Source: Herbaspirillum rhizosphaerae_A | GTDB taxonomy: Bacteria; Pseudomonadota; Gammaproteobacteria; Burkholderiales; Burkholderiaceae_D | Direction of reading: 5' to 3' | DNA length: 64,000 nt | Assembly: GCF_046025915.1 (NCBI RefSeq) | Contig: NZ_JAQQFR010000001.1 | Span: 372,001-436,000 of the forward strand | Shown: positions 28,466-37,697 of the stretch, one piece after another | Position numbering within the stretch: the stretch's first letter is position 1 | Layout of the letters: each line of letters starts with the position of its first letter | Notes under the pieces: generated by a model | What the model was told of the DNA's origin: nothing | Databases searched by the model: none | The model's input: only the letters and a program-made list of their open reading frames with translations | Translations under genes and position numbers: made by a program

Positions 28466-30469
28466 TTACTTGCGCACGCGATTCATCAAAACACTGCGTT
28501 GCTCCGCGTGTTCATCATCGGGTTCAAACAAGGACAGACTGGAGATGGCGCGGGTCATGGCGACATAAAAATGGCGCACCTCTTCGGCGATATCGCGCAG
28601 CCGTGGAAATTCATGCTGCTGCAGATAAGGCACCAGCACGTGTGGCCACTGCCGCCCTTTTGCTGCCTGGATGGTCGTCAGCGTCAATTGTCGGCGCGAC
28701 TGAATCGCGCTCCGGTTCTTGCTGACTTTTTGCTGGCGGCGATGCAACTCGGCGAGAAAGTCCGCCGCGTTCATCTCCGGGTGACGTGACGCAAAGGCGA
28801 TGAAGGTCTGGATCGACTTGGCGGCCGACGTTGCCCGACTGCGATTGATGAAGGCCCGGCTGGTGGCGTCGACCAATGACAGATGGCGATTGGCGAAGTT
28901 GAGCAACTCCGCGGCCGAGTTCTCCTTATTGAGCTTTTGCAATTCTTCCACGACATCCGTGAATCGCTGCTTCCAGCGCAGCACCATGTCGTCGTCGGTA
29001 TCGCGCGGTTTGCAGAGCACAGCTTCAAAAAAATCCTTGAGCGCGTTCGGCTGCTCGGCAATCATCCTTTGCGCTTCTTCGAACCAGGTGCCTTCGGCGA
29101 AGTAACCGCGTTCCCAGTTTTCGGACGACTCCCCCACCGGCAGATACAGGGAAAACCCCATGACCATGCGCTTGATACTTTCCTTGTCGCCTTGCAGTGT
29201 CGCGAACGAATTGCTCGCCATGTGCAGCAGACCACGCAGCATGAGAATTTCGGGACGGTGAAGATAAGACTCAATGTCGTCGCAGTAGTACGGGATGTTT
29301 TGATCGAGCAGCAGATTTTCAATCTCGATGGTCTGATCTGGCTCACGCACGATGATCGCAATATCAGAGTAGCGCGTGTCCGCCCTCGCCTTCACCAGGG
29401 CTTGCACCTGTTGCGTCACCTTCGCGGCGCAATCGCCGGATTGCGTCGGGTCATAAGTCACCCGCTTGATTTCGGTATACAGATCTTCATGCGAGGCACA
29501 CTTGCGCGCGGTCAAGCGCTGTGCCAACTTGGAGAGCGAGCTCCCAAAACGATAGGATTTTCCCAGCGGCAGATACTGTGCATTCGGGAAGGCCATCTCA
29601 AAACCAGCGGTCGAATAAACGATATCCGCACCACGCGCAGAGTTGATAATTTGATAACGGTCGCCGACCGCAACCAACTTATTTCCCCTTAGCAACAATT
29701 GAAGCAGCCGGAATTCAGCCGCATTGATGTCGTGCCATTCATCGATCAGATACAAGCTTTTGACAGGAAGGATCTCCAACGCAGACGGATGGCTGCTCAG
29801 CAACTCAACCAGATCCGGCACCAGATCGGCAGCGCTGCGCCATTTGTATTCACCAGGATAGGTTTGCCGCTGCCGTTCAAAGGCGATGCCGATTTCAACG
29901 GCTTCGATCTGGGTGCCGAACTGTGTCGCCAACTGATCCAGATCGTCGTAATCGAGCTCTTCGTCATGGAAGCGATGCGAGGCCAGACTCGCCTTGAAGC
30001 GATATAGCAGCGAGAACATTTCCTCGGCATTGGCGCTATTTTTTTCGAAGGAAAAATCGAAACCATTGTCGACCCGCCCTGCTCTTCCTTCATAGCGCGC
30101 CAATACGCTATTGGCAGCTGCGACCAGATGCGGGCGCAGTTCTTCATCCGAGGAATAGTAGCGCGTCCTTTCCAGGGCCAATCCCTCACCCAGTTGGGCC
30201 AGGCACTCGCGCGCGTAGGCTTCCACGGTATTCAGCGGCACCGGTCTGGTCACGCCCTCTTCGTACAGTTTTTCGCGGAAGCGCTTGTTGGCCCCTTCCG
30301 AAAAACACAGGCATTGAATCTGATGCGCACCGAGTCCTCTTGTCAGTGCCTGCTTCACCAGCATCGCCAGCGTCGTGGTTTTACCCGAGCCGGCAACCGC
30401 CTCGATCATAACGATCTGGGCGTGGCACTTCAAAATCTCTATCTGCTCGTCGGTCTGGGGCACTGCCAT
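28466..30469 (-). CDS. Divergent UvrD/PcrA-type superfamily 1 helicase
   Basis: A 667-residue SF1 helicase. Walker A is AVAGSGKTTTLA (Lys30). Motif II is IDEWHDIN (243-250), where most UvrD proteins have DEFQD. Motif III is VAVGDRYQIINSARGA with its Gln (273), then a motif IV-like LGKSYRFGSSLSKLA. The motif V region is TIQAAKGRQWPHVLV, and VRHFYVAMTRA is motif VI. It is shorter than UvrD (about 720) and has no nuclease domain. It therefore resembles the phage/plasmid-borne 'UvrD-like' group rather than uvrD, rep or addA. It stands alone, leftward, between TSUP and the liv genes. A role in DNA repair or conflict resolution is inference. Confidence 0.85.
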   Translation of the reverse strand: MAVPQTDEQIEILKCHAQIVMIEAVAGSGKTTTLAMLVKQALTRGLGAHQIQCLCFSEGANKRFREKLYEEGVTRPVPLNTVEAYARECLAQLGEGLALERTRYYSSDEELRPHLVAAANSVLARYEGRAGRVDNGFDFSFEKNSANAEEMFSLLYRFKASLASHRFHDEELDYDDLDQLATQFGTQIEAVEIGIAFERQRQTYPGEYKWRSAADLVPDLVELLSSHPSALEILPVKSLYLIDEWHDINAAEFRLLQLLLRGNKLVAVGDRYQIINSARGADIVYSTAGFEMAFPNAQYLPLGKSYRFGSSLSKLAQRLTARKCASHEDLYTEIKRVTYDPTQSGDCAAKVTQQVQALVKARADTRYSDIAIIVREPDQTIEIENLLLDQNIPYYCDDIESYLHRPEILMLRGLLHMASNSFATLQGDKESIKRMVMGFSLYLPVGESSENWERGYFAEGTWFEEAQRMIAEQPNALKDFFEAVLCKPRDTDDDMVLRWKQRFTDVVEELQKLNKENSAAELLNFANRHLSLVDATSRAFINRSRATSAAKSIQTFIAFASRHPEMNAADFLAELHRRQQKVSKNRSAIQSRRQLTLTTIQAAKGRQWPHVLVPYLQQHEFPRLRDIAEEVRHFYVAMTRAISSLSLFEPDDEHAEQRSVLMNRVRK

Positions 30470-30547
30470 TCAATTCTCCGGAATACATTTGCTGCATGAT
30501 TGCGCGTGGCGACACTGTACAAGCAAACCGGCCGGCGTGAAATGAAA

Positions 30548-30583
30548 ACTGCCGCCGGACAGTCTGAACTGTGCGGCGGCAGT
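30548..30583 (-). terminator. Likely terminator of the liv operon
   Basis: The inverted repeat ACTGCCGCCG / GCGGCGGCAGT with a long loop, followed on the leftward strand by TTTTC, lies about 40 bp after livM. Confidence 0.6.
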
Positions 30584-30625
30584 GATTACAGCAGTGACCC
30601 CGACCGGCAAGCCGGCCTGAGCAAC

Positions 30626-31630
30626 TTAGTGTGATGCAGTCGGCGAACGCTTGCCCATCAGGTTCAGGATCTCACCAACGATGCCGCGGCGGAAAGCCAG
30701 CACGCAGACGATGAAGATGAAACCGGTCACGATGGTCACCGAATCGCCCAAGGTATTGAACCACTCGATATGCGTCACGCTGGCGAGCCAGTTGCCGATA
30801 TCGCCAAGCTTGTTTTCCAGCATGATGATGATCACCGCACCGACGATAGGACCAATGACGGTACCCAGACCGCCAACCAGCGTCATCAGCACGACCAGGC
30901 CCGACATGCTCCAGTGCACGTCGGTCAGCGTTTCGAAGCCCAGCACCAGTGCCTTGGTCGAGCCCGCCAGACCTGTCAGCGCAGCCGACAGCACGAAGGC
31001 CAGCAGCTTGTAGCGGTCAACGTCATAGCCCAGCGAGATGGCGCGCGGTTCGTTTTCCTTGATCGCTTTCAGCACTTGGCCGAACGGCGAGCTGATGGTG
31101 CGTACGATCAGCGCAAAACCGGCAATCGCGATCGCCAGCACGACGTAGTACAAGGTCATGTCGCTCGACAGATCGATAAAGCCCAGCAGCTTGCCGCGCG
31201 GGATGCCTTGCAGACCGTCTTCACCGCCGGTGAACGGCGCTTGCAACGCAACGAAGTACAACATCTGCGCCAGCGCCAGCGTGATCATGGTGAAGTAGAT
31301 GCCCTGACGGCGAATCGCCAGCAGGCCCATCACCAGACCGATCAATGCGCCGGTGGCGGTGCCGAGGATCAGGCCGATTTCAGTCGGCAGACCCCAGGCC
31401 TTGATCGCCTGGCCGGCAACATAACCGGCGCCGCCGAAGAACGCCGCGTGACCGAAGGACAGCAAGCCGGTGTAACCGATCAGCAAATTGAAGGCGCAGG
31501 CAAACAAGGCGAAGCACAGCATCTTCATCAGGAACACCGGATACAGACCGAACGGTGCCGCCAGTGCCAGGATCAGCAACACGGCGTAAAAGAGTTTCTT
31601 GCTCATTGGATTATTCATCGCATTAGTCAT
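30626..31630 (-). CDS. livM: Branched-chain amino-acid-type ABC transporter permease LivM
   Basis: A 334-residue inner-membrane permease with about ten hydrophobic segments and the family motifs NLLIGYTGLLSFGHAAFFGGAGY and GGLGTVIGPIVGAVI. It pairs with LivH to form the membrane channel. It follows livH by nine bases and is the last gene of the liv set. An internal ATG pair near the start leaves the exact N-terminus open. Confidence 0.94.
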   Translation of the reverse strand: MTNAMNNPMSKKLFYAVLLILALAAPFGLYPVFLMKMLCFALFACAFNLLIGYTGLLSFGHAAFFGGAGYVAGQAIKAWGLPTEIGLILGTATGALIGLVMGLLAIRRQGIYFTMITLALAQMLYFVALQAPFTGGEDGLQGIPRGKLLGFIDLSSDMTLYYVVLAIAIAGFALIVRTISSPFGQVLKAIKENEPRAISLGYDVDRYKLLAFVLSAALTGLAGSTKALVLGFETLTDVHWSMSGLVVLMTLVGGLGTVIGPIVGAVIIIMLENKLGDIGNWLASVTHIEWFNTLGDSVTIVTGFIFIVCVLAFRRGIVGEILNLMGKRSPTASH

Positions 31631-31639
31631 GTCGTCGCC

Positions 31640-32524
31640 TTATTTCTCTTTACCGAACAGACCGGCAGGACGAATCATCAGGACGATGGCCATGATGATG
31701 AACACAACGGTTGCCGACAATTCAGGATAGAACACGCGGGTCAGACCTTCGACCACGCCCAGGCCCAGACCGGTGACGATGGAGCCGAGGATGGAACCCA
31801 TGCCGCCGATCACCACCACCGCAAATACGACGATGATCAGATTGGAACCCATCAGCGGCGACACCTGAATCACCGGTGCAGCCAGCACGCCGGCAAACGC
31901 TGCCAGTGCCACGCCGAAGCCGTAGGTCAGGGTCACCATCAGCGGCACGTTGATACCGAAGGCTTCCACCAGCTTTGGATTCTCGGTACCGGCACGCAGG
32001 TAAGCACCCAGACGCGTCTTCTCGATCACGAACCAGGTCGAGAAACACACCACCACAGACGCCAGAACGACCCAGGCGCGATAATTTGGCAGCACCATGA
32101 ATCCGAGGTTGGTTGCGCCTTGCAACGCGTCAGGGACCGAATACGGCTGTCCCGACACGCCGTAGATCGAACGGAAGATGCCTTCGACCATCAGCGTGAT
32201 ACCGAACGTCAGCAACAGACCGTACAGGTGATCCAGCTTGTAGAGCCAGCGCAGCATGGTCTTTTCAATGATGATGCCGAACAGGCCCACGATCAGCGGC
32301 GCCAGAATCAGCATCAGCCAGTAATTGATCCCGAAGTAGGTCAGCCCGATCCATGCAGCGAACGCGCCGAGCATGTACAAGGTGCCGTGTGCAAAGTTGA
32401 TCACGTTGAGCAGGCCGAAAATGACCGCCAGTCCCAGCGACAGCATCGCGTAGAACGAGCCGTTCACGAGGCCCAGCAGCAGCTGGCTCAACAAGGCTTG
32501 CAGGGGTATGCCGAATAATTCCAT
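31640..32524 (-). CDS. livH: Branched-chain amino-acid-type ABC transporter permease LivH
   Basis: A 294-residue permease with about eight hydrophobic segments. Signature segments include GLVNGSFYAMLSLGLAVIFG, NFAHGTLYMLGAF and VVIGGMGSILGSIVTGLGLG. It forms the translocation path with LivM. It is separated from livK by a 168-bp gap with a hairpin, so it may be transcribed at a lower level than the binding protein. Confidence 0.94.
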   Translation of the reverse strand: MELFGIPLQALLSQLLLGLVNGSFYAMLSLGLAVIFGLLNVINFAHGTLYMLGAFAAWIGLTYFGINYWLMLILAPLIVGLFGIIIEKTMLRWLYKLDHLYGLLLTFGITLMVEGIFRSIYGVSGQPYSVPDALQGATNLGFMVLPNYRAWVVLASVVVCFSTWFVIEKTRLGAYLRAGTENPKLVEAFGINVPLMVTLTYGFGVALAAFAGVLAAPVIQVSPLMGSNLIIVVFAVVVIGGMGSILGSIVTGLGLGVVEGLTRVFYPELSATVVFIIMAIVLMIRPAGLFGKEK

Positions 32525-32622
32525 AGAAACTCATTCATTCTGATTGACCGGATGTCGTCTGGACGCACCATGCGTTTCAACTCATGCCCGGCTTATCAAG
32601 TGCAACGTGGGCAATATGAAAA

Positions 32623-32656
32623 ATCTGTCATTCCTGATTGAACAGAAATGACAGAT
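32623..32656 (-). terminator. Attenuator-like hairpin between livK and livH
   Basis: ATCTGTCATT / AATGACAGAT (10-bp stem, 14-nt loop) followed by TTTTTC on the leftward strand. It lies just after livK and would partly stop transcription before livHM. Confidence 0.65.
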
Positions 32657-32692
32657 CTCAAATTGCGTTTATTAACCAGATTTACCGAAGAC

Positions 32693-33910
32693 TTATTTCC
32701 AGGCGGAGCACTTGGATTCAGCCTTGGTGGTCCATGCCTGTTCGCCAGGAATGGTTTGCACCAGCTTGTAGTAGTCCCATGGGTACTTGGATTCGGCCGG
32801 TGTCTTGACCTGGTACAAGTACATATCGTGGACCACGCGGCCGTCGGCGCGCAGGTAACCATTCTTCTGGAACACGTCGTTGAACTTGGTCTTGCGCAGT
32901 TGCGCCATGACCTTGTCCGAATCATCCGTACCGGCAGCCTTCACCGCTTGCAGGTATTGCAGCGCGGCGGAGTAGTCTGCGGCTTGCAGGCTCGAAGGCA
33001 TCTTCTTTTGTTTTTCGAAGTAGCGCTTGGCGAACTTGCGGGTCTCGTCGTTGGTATCCCAGTACCAGCTGTCAGTCAGGTACATGCCCTGGGTCAGCTT
33101 CGGCGTCAGCGAGTGCACGTCGTTGATGAACACCAGCAGGCCGGCCAGCTTGGCTGTCTTGGTGATACCGAATTCGTTGGCTGCCTTCACCGAATTGATG
33201 AAGTCGCCACCGGCGTTTGCCAAGCCGATGATCTGTGCCTTGGAAGTTTGTGCTTGCAGCAGGAAAGACGAGAAGTCAGATGCGCCCAGAGGATGCTTGA
33301 CCGAACCCACAACCGTACCGCCCGATGCCTTGACGACGTTGCTGGTGTCGCTTTCCAGTGAATGACCAAACGCGTAGTCGGCTGTCAGGAAGAACCAGCT
33401 CTTGCCGCCTTGCTTGACGACTGCGGAGCCTGTGCCCTTGGCCAGCGCAACAGTGTCGTAAGCGTAGTGAACGGTGTAAGGCGAGCATTCTTCATTGGTC
33501 AGGCGAGCCGAACCGGCGCCGTTTTCAATGAAGACCTTTTTCTTTTCGTTGGCAACTTTCGCCATCGCCAGGGCTGTACCGGAATTGGTGCCGCCGATCA
33601 GGACGTCAACGCCCTGTTGGTCGAACCATTCGCGCGATTTGCTGGCGGCAACGTCAGCCTTGTTTTGGTGATCGGCAACGACCAGTTCGATCTTCTTGCC
33701 GTTGATCGCACCGCCCATGTCGGCGATAGCGAACTTGATCGCTTCTGCGCCGCCCTGGCCGTCGATATCCGAATAGACGCCGGAAATATCGGTGATGAAA
33801 CCGATCTTGATCACGTCGCCGGAGATCTGCGCCGAAGCCGGCGCCGATGCTGCCAAAGCGAACGCTGCTGCCGCAGTCGATACGGCGAGTGACATTGTCT
33901 TCAATTTCAT
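32693..33910 (-). CDS. livK: Periplasmic substrate-binding protein of the liv-type transporter
   Basis: A 405-residue type I periplasmic binding protein. The signal peptide (MKLKTMSLAVSTAAAAFALAASAPASAQ) precedes ISGDVIKIGFITDISGVYSDIDG, the typical mature start. It is of the longer ABC-type 'urea/short-chain amide/branched-chain' class. The start is the ATG at 33910, not the one at 33916, because AGGAG abuts the first ATG but sits six bases before the second. The ligand may be a branched-chain amino acid, an amide or an aromatic acid; sequence alone does not decide. Confidence 0.93.
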   Translation of the reverse strand: MKLKTMSLAVSTAAAAFALAASAPASAQISGDVIKIGFITDISGVYSDIDGQGGAEAIKFAIADMGGAINGKKIELVVADHQNKADVAASKSREWFDQQGVDVLIGGTNSGTALAMAKVANEKKKVFIENGAGSARLTNEECSPYTVHYAYDTVALAKGTGSAVVKQGGKSWFFLTADYAFGHSLESDTSNVVKASGGTVVGSVKHPLGASDFSSFLLQAQTSKAQIIGLANAGGDFINSVKAANEFGITKTAKLAGLLVFINDVHSLTPKLTQGMYLTDSWYWDTNDETRKFAKRYFEKQKKMPSSLQAADYSAALQYLQAVKAAGTDDSDKVMAQLRKTKFNDVFQKNGYLRADGRVVHDMYLYQVKTPAESKYPWDYYKLVQTIPGEQAWTTKAESKCSAWK

Positions 33911-34138
33911 TTCCATCTCCTTTGTTATAACGTTCGCTTGCTACCTGAAGTTGTTGCTGAAGTTGTTACGTAACTTATTGGTTGCGCATTGCGCCACCGA
34001 CTACGTGCCTACCCTTTGCACCGATGAAACTCATGGTGCATTATTTTTATGACTTGCCGATTAAGGTGACTCTTTAAGCTGATTCTTCAGAATCCGTGTT
34101 GCTGCAATAAGAAGCCGAACTGTCAGAATCGTCCGAAC

Positions 34139-34894
34139 TTAAACGCCTAGCAATTCGTTCAGCTTCTGCGTCTTCGATTGCAATTCTGCAGCCGCAAACG
34201 ACTCAACGATCTGACCGTGTTCCATCACATAGAAACGGTCCGCCAGCGGCGCCGCAAAACGGAAATTCTGTTCCACCATCACGATGGTGTAACCCTTGGA
34301 CTTGAGCATCAGGATCATGCGCGCGAGTGCTTGCACGATGACCGGTGCCAGGCCTTCGGAAATTTCGTCGAGCAACAACAGGCGTGCACCGGTGCGCAGG
34401 ATGCGCGCCACCGCCAGCATTTGCTGTTCGCCGCCGGACAAGCGTGTGCCCTGGCTGTTGCGGCGCTCTTTCAGATTCGGGAACATGTCGTAGATCTCTT
34501 CAATCGACATGCCTTTGTCGGTCTTCGACACGAACGGCGGCAGCATCAGGTTTTCTTCCGCCGACAACGACGAAAAGATGCCCCGCTCTTCCGGGCAATA
34601 GCCAACGCCTTGATGCGCGATCTTGTGGGTCGGCATGGCGATGGTTTCATTGCCGTTGATCTTGATCGATCCCTTGCGTGCACCGACCAGGCCCATGATG
34701 GAACGCAAAGTCGTCGTGCGACCGGCGCCGTTGCGGCCCAGCAACGTGACCACTTCGCCCTTGTTCACAGTCAGGTTGACGTTGTGCAGGATGTGCGATT
34801 CGCCATACCAGGCTTGCAGGTCGGAAATCGCCAGCGCAGGTATACCGTTACCCATCGATGTCACACTGCCTTGTTGCATGGTTGCCGTGTTCAT
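34139..34894 (-). CDS. livF: LivF-type ABC ATPase with arginine in Walker A
   Basis: A 251-residue ATP-binding subunit. Signature LSGGEQQMLAVAR, Walker B LLLLDEISEGLAP and the LivF-typical IVMVEQN are present. Walker A reads GRNGAGRTTT, with Arg59 where the ATP-phosphate lysine should be; the codon is CGC and the reading is unambiguous. The start codon overlaps the livG stop by one base (TGATG), so the two are translationally coupled. A 228-bp gap with no gene separates it from livK. It may be a poorly hydrolysing subunit paired with an intact LivG. Confidence 0.93.
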   Translation of the reverse strand: MNTATMQQGSVTSMGNGIPALAISDLQAWYGESHILHNVNLTVNKGEVVTLLGRNGAGRTTTLRSIMGLVGARKGSIKINGNETIAMPTHKIAHQGVGYCPEERGIFSSLSAEENLMLPPFVSKTDKGMSIEEIYDMFPNLKERRNSQGTRLSGGEQQMLAVARILRTGARLLLLDEISEGLAPVIVQALARMILMLKSKGYTIVMVEQNFRFAAPLADRFYVMEHGQIVESFAAAELQSKTQKLNELLGV

Positions 34895-35664
34895 CAGTGA
34901 GCTCCTTCCAGCGCGCCTGATGTCGTGCCCATATAGGCTTCCATCACTTGCGGGTTCTTCGATACCTGGTCATACGTGCCTTCGGCCAGCACTGCACCGC
35001 GTTGCAACACGCTGATGCGGTCGCAAATGCCGGAGATCACGTTCATATTATGTTCGACCATCAGAATGGTGCGGCCGGCCGAGACCTTCTTGATCAACGC
35101 AGTCACGCGATCGACGTCTTCGTGGCCCATACCCTGAGTCGGCTCATCGAGCAGCATCAGTTCCGGTTCCATCGCCAGCGTCGTTGCGATCTCCAGCGCG
35201 CGCTTGCGGCCATAGGGCAAATCGACGGTGATGGTGTCGGCAAAGCTGGTCAGGTCGACTTCGTCGAGCAAGACCATGGCGCGATCATTGAGTTGCTTCA
35301 GGCTATCGCCGTTCTTCCAGAAATGGAAGGAAGTACCCAAAGTGCGTTGCAAGCCGATGCGCACGTTTTCCATCACGCTCAGGTGAGGAAACACGGCAGA
35401 AATCTGGAAGGAACGAATAATGCCCTGGCGTGCAATCTGCGCCGGCGCATGCATCGTGATGTCCTTGCCATTGAATAGAATCTGGCCCGAAGTCGGCACC
35501 AGGAATTTGGTCAGTAAATTGAAGCAAGTCGTCTTGCCGGCGCCATTCGGGCCGATCAGCGCATGGATATGCCCGCGCTGAACTTGCAGGTTAACTTTGC
35601 TGACTGCTGTAAAACCCTTGAATTCCTTCGTCAGGTTTTTTGTCTCCAGAATGACATCTGTCAT
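34894..35664 (-). CDS. livG: LivG-type ABC ATPase
   Basis: A 256-residue ATP-binding subunit with a normal Walker A (GPNGAGKTTCFNLLTKF), a variant signature LPYGRKRALEIA in place of LSGGQ, Walker B LMLLDEPTQGMG and H-loop MVEHNMNVI. The long insert after the Q-loop (RTLGTSFHFWKNGDS) is a LivG trait. The start MTDVILETK at 35664 is preferred over a longer frame to 35697. First gene of the liv set as transcribed. Confidence 0.94.
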   Translation of the reverse strand: MTDVILETKNLTKEFKGFTAVSKVNLQVQRGHIHALIGPNGAGKTTCFNLLTKFLVPTSGQILFNGKDITMHAPAQIARQGIIRSFQISAVFPHLSVMENVRIGLQRTLGTSFHFWKNGDSLKQLNDRAMVLLDEVDLTSFADTITVDLPYGRKRALEIATTLAMEPELMLLDEPTQGMGHEDVDRVTALIKKVSAGRTILMVEHNMNVISGICDRISVLQRGAVLAEGTYDQVSKNPQVMEAYMGTTSGALEGAH

Positions 35665-35894
35665 AGTGTCTCTTCTCATTCTTCCCGTGAATACCATGCG
35701 TATTTATAACTGCATGGCCGCCTAGTAAGTTACGCGACGCTTCTGACATCGGCAACTACTCTTTTTAGGGCCTGAATACCTGTCTTTCAGGCCTTGTGCG
35801 AGAGTCTTATTTTTTTAATATCTGGCGCATAGTAGCCGAGTCGTACCATTACTACAATACGTATAAGTACCGTATCGGGCAAAGCCGGAACTAT

Positions 35895-37523
35895 TTAGTT
35901 TTTGCGAGCTTTTCTGATCAGTTCTGCTGTCTTTTCAGCAATCATCACAGTGGGAGAATTGGTATTGCCGGAGGTGATTGTCGGCATCACGGAAGCGTCT
36001 ACCACGCGCAGTCCGGCGACGCCGCGCACGCGCAATTCGCTGTCGACCACGGCCAGTGCATCGTCCGCGCGCCCCATCTTGCAGGTGCCGACCGGATGGA
36101 AGATGGTTGTGCCGATTTCGCCGGCGGCTTTGTATAACTCTTCCTCAGACTGGTATTCCACCCCGGGCTTGCATTCATCCGGTTGATACTTTCGCAATGC
36201 CGGCGCTGCGGCGATCTTGCGCGTGAGTTTGAGCGAATCCGCCGCGACCTTGCGGTCTTGTTCGGTGCTGAGGTAATTCAGAGTGATCTTCGGCGCCAAC
36301 GCACCGTCGCCGGAACCGAGGCGAATATGTCCACGCGAGGTCGGTCGCAAATTACAGACGCTCGCCGTAAATGCCGGGAAAGGATGGAGCGGATCGCCGA
36401 ATTTTTCCAGTGACAGAGGCTGCACGTGATATTCGAGATTGGCGCTGGTTTGTGATGCATCGGATTTCGCAAATACGCCCAGCTGCGACGGCGCCATTGA
36501 CATCGGCCCGCTCTGGAACAAGGCGTATTCCATACCGATCTTCATTTTGCCGAACCAGTTGTTGGCCATCATGTTGAGGGTCTTCACGCCCTTGACCTTG
36601 AATGCGGTACGGATCTGCAGATGATCTTGCAGGTTTTCGCCGACACCCGCCAAATCTTTCACTACCGGAATCTGATGCTGCTGCAGCAAGTTCGCCGGTC
36701 CAATGCCCGACAACTGCAAGATGTGTGGCGAGCCGACCGCGCCGGCAGCCAGAATCGTTTCACATGCCGATTCGGCATACCATTCCTTGCCGCCGCCGGT
36801 GAATTCAACGCCGACGCAGACTGGCCCATTTTCACCCTGTTCGATGCGCAACCGTTTGACGTGCGAGCCAGTCATGATTTCCAGATTGCCGCTTTTCATC
36901 GCTGGTTTCAAAAATGCCTTGGAAGCATTCCAGCGTATGCCGCGCTTTTGATTCACATCGAAGTAAGAGCTGCCTTCGTTGTCGCCACGATTGAAGTCAT
37001 CGATTTTGGGAATACCGACTTCTGCAGCAGCATCGCGGAAAGCGTCAAGGATTTCCCACGACAAACGCTGCTTTTCCACGCGCCACTCACCGCCTGTCCC
37101 GTGAAACTGATCGCCGCCTCTATAGTGATCTTCGCTCTTCTTGAACAACGGCAGCACCTGATCCCAGCGCCAGCTGTCGTCGCCGCTCAGTTGCGCCCAC
37201 TCGTTGTAGTCACGTTCCTGACCGCGCATGTAAATCATGCCGTTGATCGACGAGCAGCCGCCCAATACTTTGCCGCGCGGATAAATCAGACTGCGGCCAT
37301 TGAGACCGACATCCGCTTCCGTGCGATACAGCCAATCGGTGCGTGGATTGTTGATGCAATACAGATAGCCGACCGGAATGTGAATCCACAGGTAATCATC
37401 CTTGGCGCCCGCCTCGATCAGCAGCACCTTCACGCCGCGATCCTGGCTGAGCCGGTTGGCCAGCACACAACCAGCCGTGCCGCCGCCAACGATGATGTAA
37501 TCGTATTTACCTGCTGACTCCAT
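35895..37523 (-). CDS. GMC-family FAD oxidoreductase (choline/alcohol dehydrogenase-like)
   Basis: A 542-residue flavoenzyme. The FAD motif DYIIVGGGTAGCVLANRLS is at the N-terminus, the GMC signature PRGKVLGGCSSINGMIYMRG at about 85-105, and the catalytic histidine region is FHPVGTCKMG with the second His/Asn site GNTNSPTVMIAEK. It oxidises primary alcohols to aldehydes; choline, polyethylene glycol or aryl alcohols are possible. The next gene upstream is an aldehyde dehydrogenase pointing the same way, suggesting an alcohol-to-acid pathway fed by the adjacent liv-type transporter. A 174-bp gap with repeats separates the two. Confidence 0.92.
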   Translation of the reverse strand: MESAGKYDYIIVGGGTAGCVLANRLSQDRGVKVLLIEAGAKDDYLWIHIPVGYLYCINNPRTDWLYRTEADVGLNGRSLIYPRGKVLGGCSSINGMIYMRGQERDYNEWAQLSGDDSWRWDQVLPLFKKSEDHYRGGDQFHGTGGEWRVEKQRLSWEILDAFRDAAAEVGIPKIDDFNRGDNEGSSYFDVNQKRGIRWNASKAFLKPAMKSGNLEIMTGSHVKRLRIEQGENGPVCVGVEFTGGGKEWYAESACETILAAGAVGSPHILQLSGIGPANLLQQHQIPVVKDLAGVGENLQDHLQIRTAFKVKGVKTLNMMANNWFGKMKIGMEYALFQSGPMSMAPSQLGVFAKSDASQTSANLEYHVQPLSLEKFGDPLHPFPAFTASVCNLRPTSRGHIRLGSGDGALAPKITLNYLSTEQDRKVAADSLKLTRKIAAAPALRKYQPDECKPGVEYQSEEELYKAAGEIGTTIFHPVGTCKMGRADDALAVVDSELRVRGVAGLRVVDASVMPTITSGNTNSPTVMIAEKTAELIRKARKN

Positions 37524-37565
37524 GCTTCTGTCTCCGTTATTTTTTATCTGACACCATTTAACTCA

Positions 37566-37672
37566 GTCGTCCTGACGAAAGTCAGGACCAAGCGTCGTAT
37601 CGCTTCAGTCGTATAGCTTTACGCATAACCGGCAATACGACACTGGATCCCAGCGTTCGCTGGGACGACAGT
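37566..37672. repeat. REP-like palindromic repeats (two hairpins)
   Basis: GTCCTGACGAAAGTCAGGAC within 37566-37588 and TCCCAGCGTTCGCTGGGA at 37648-37665 form two hairpins flanked by GTCG/CGAC. The first is the reverse complement of the repeats at 58101 and 60439. Confidence 0.75.
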
Positions 37673-37697
37673 AAGTAGTGATTGCAATCGTCTCCGA

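Noticed and set aside
30770..32518. A 582-codon open frame antisense to livM and livH
   Set aside because: It is rich in Gln/His/Arg, the mirror of membrane-protein codons, and has no motif.
35769..35793. Hairpin GGCCTGAA / TTCAGGCC downstream of the GMC gene
   Set aside because: The leftward strand has an A run, not a T run, after the stem, so it is not a clear terminator.
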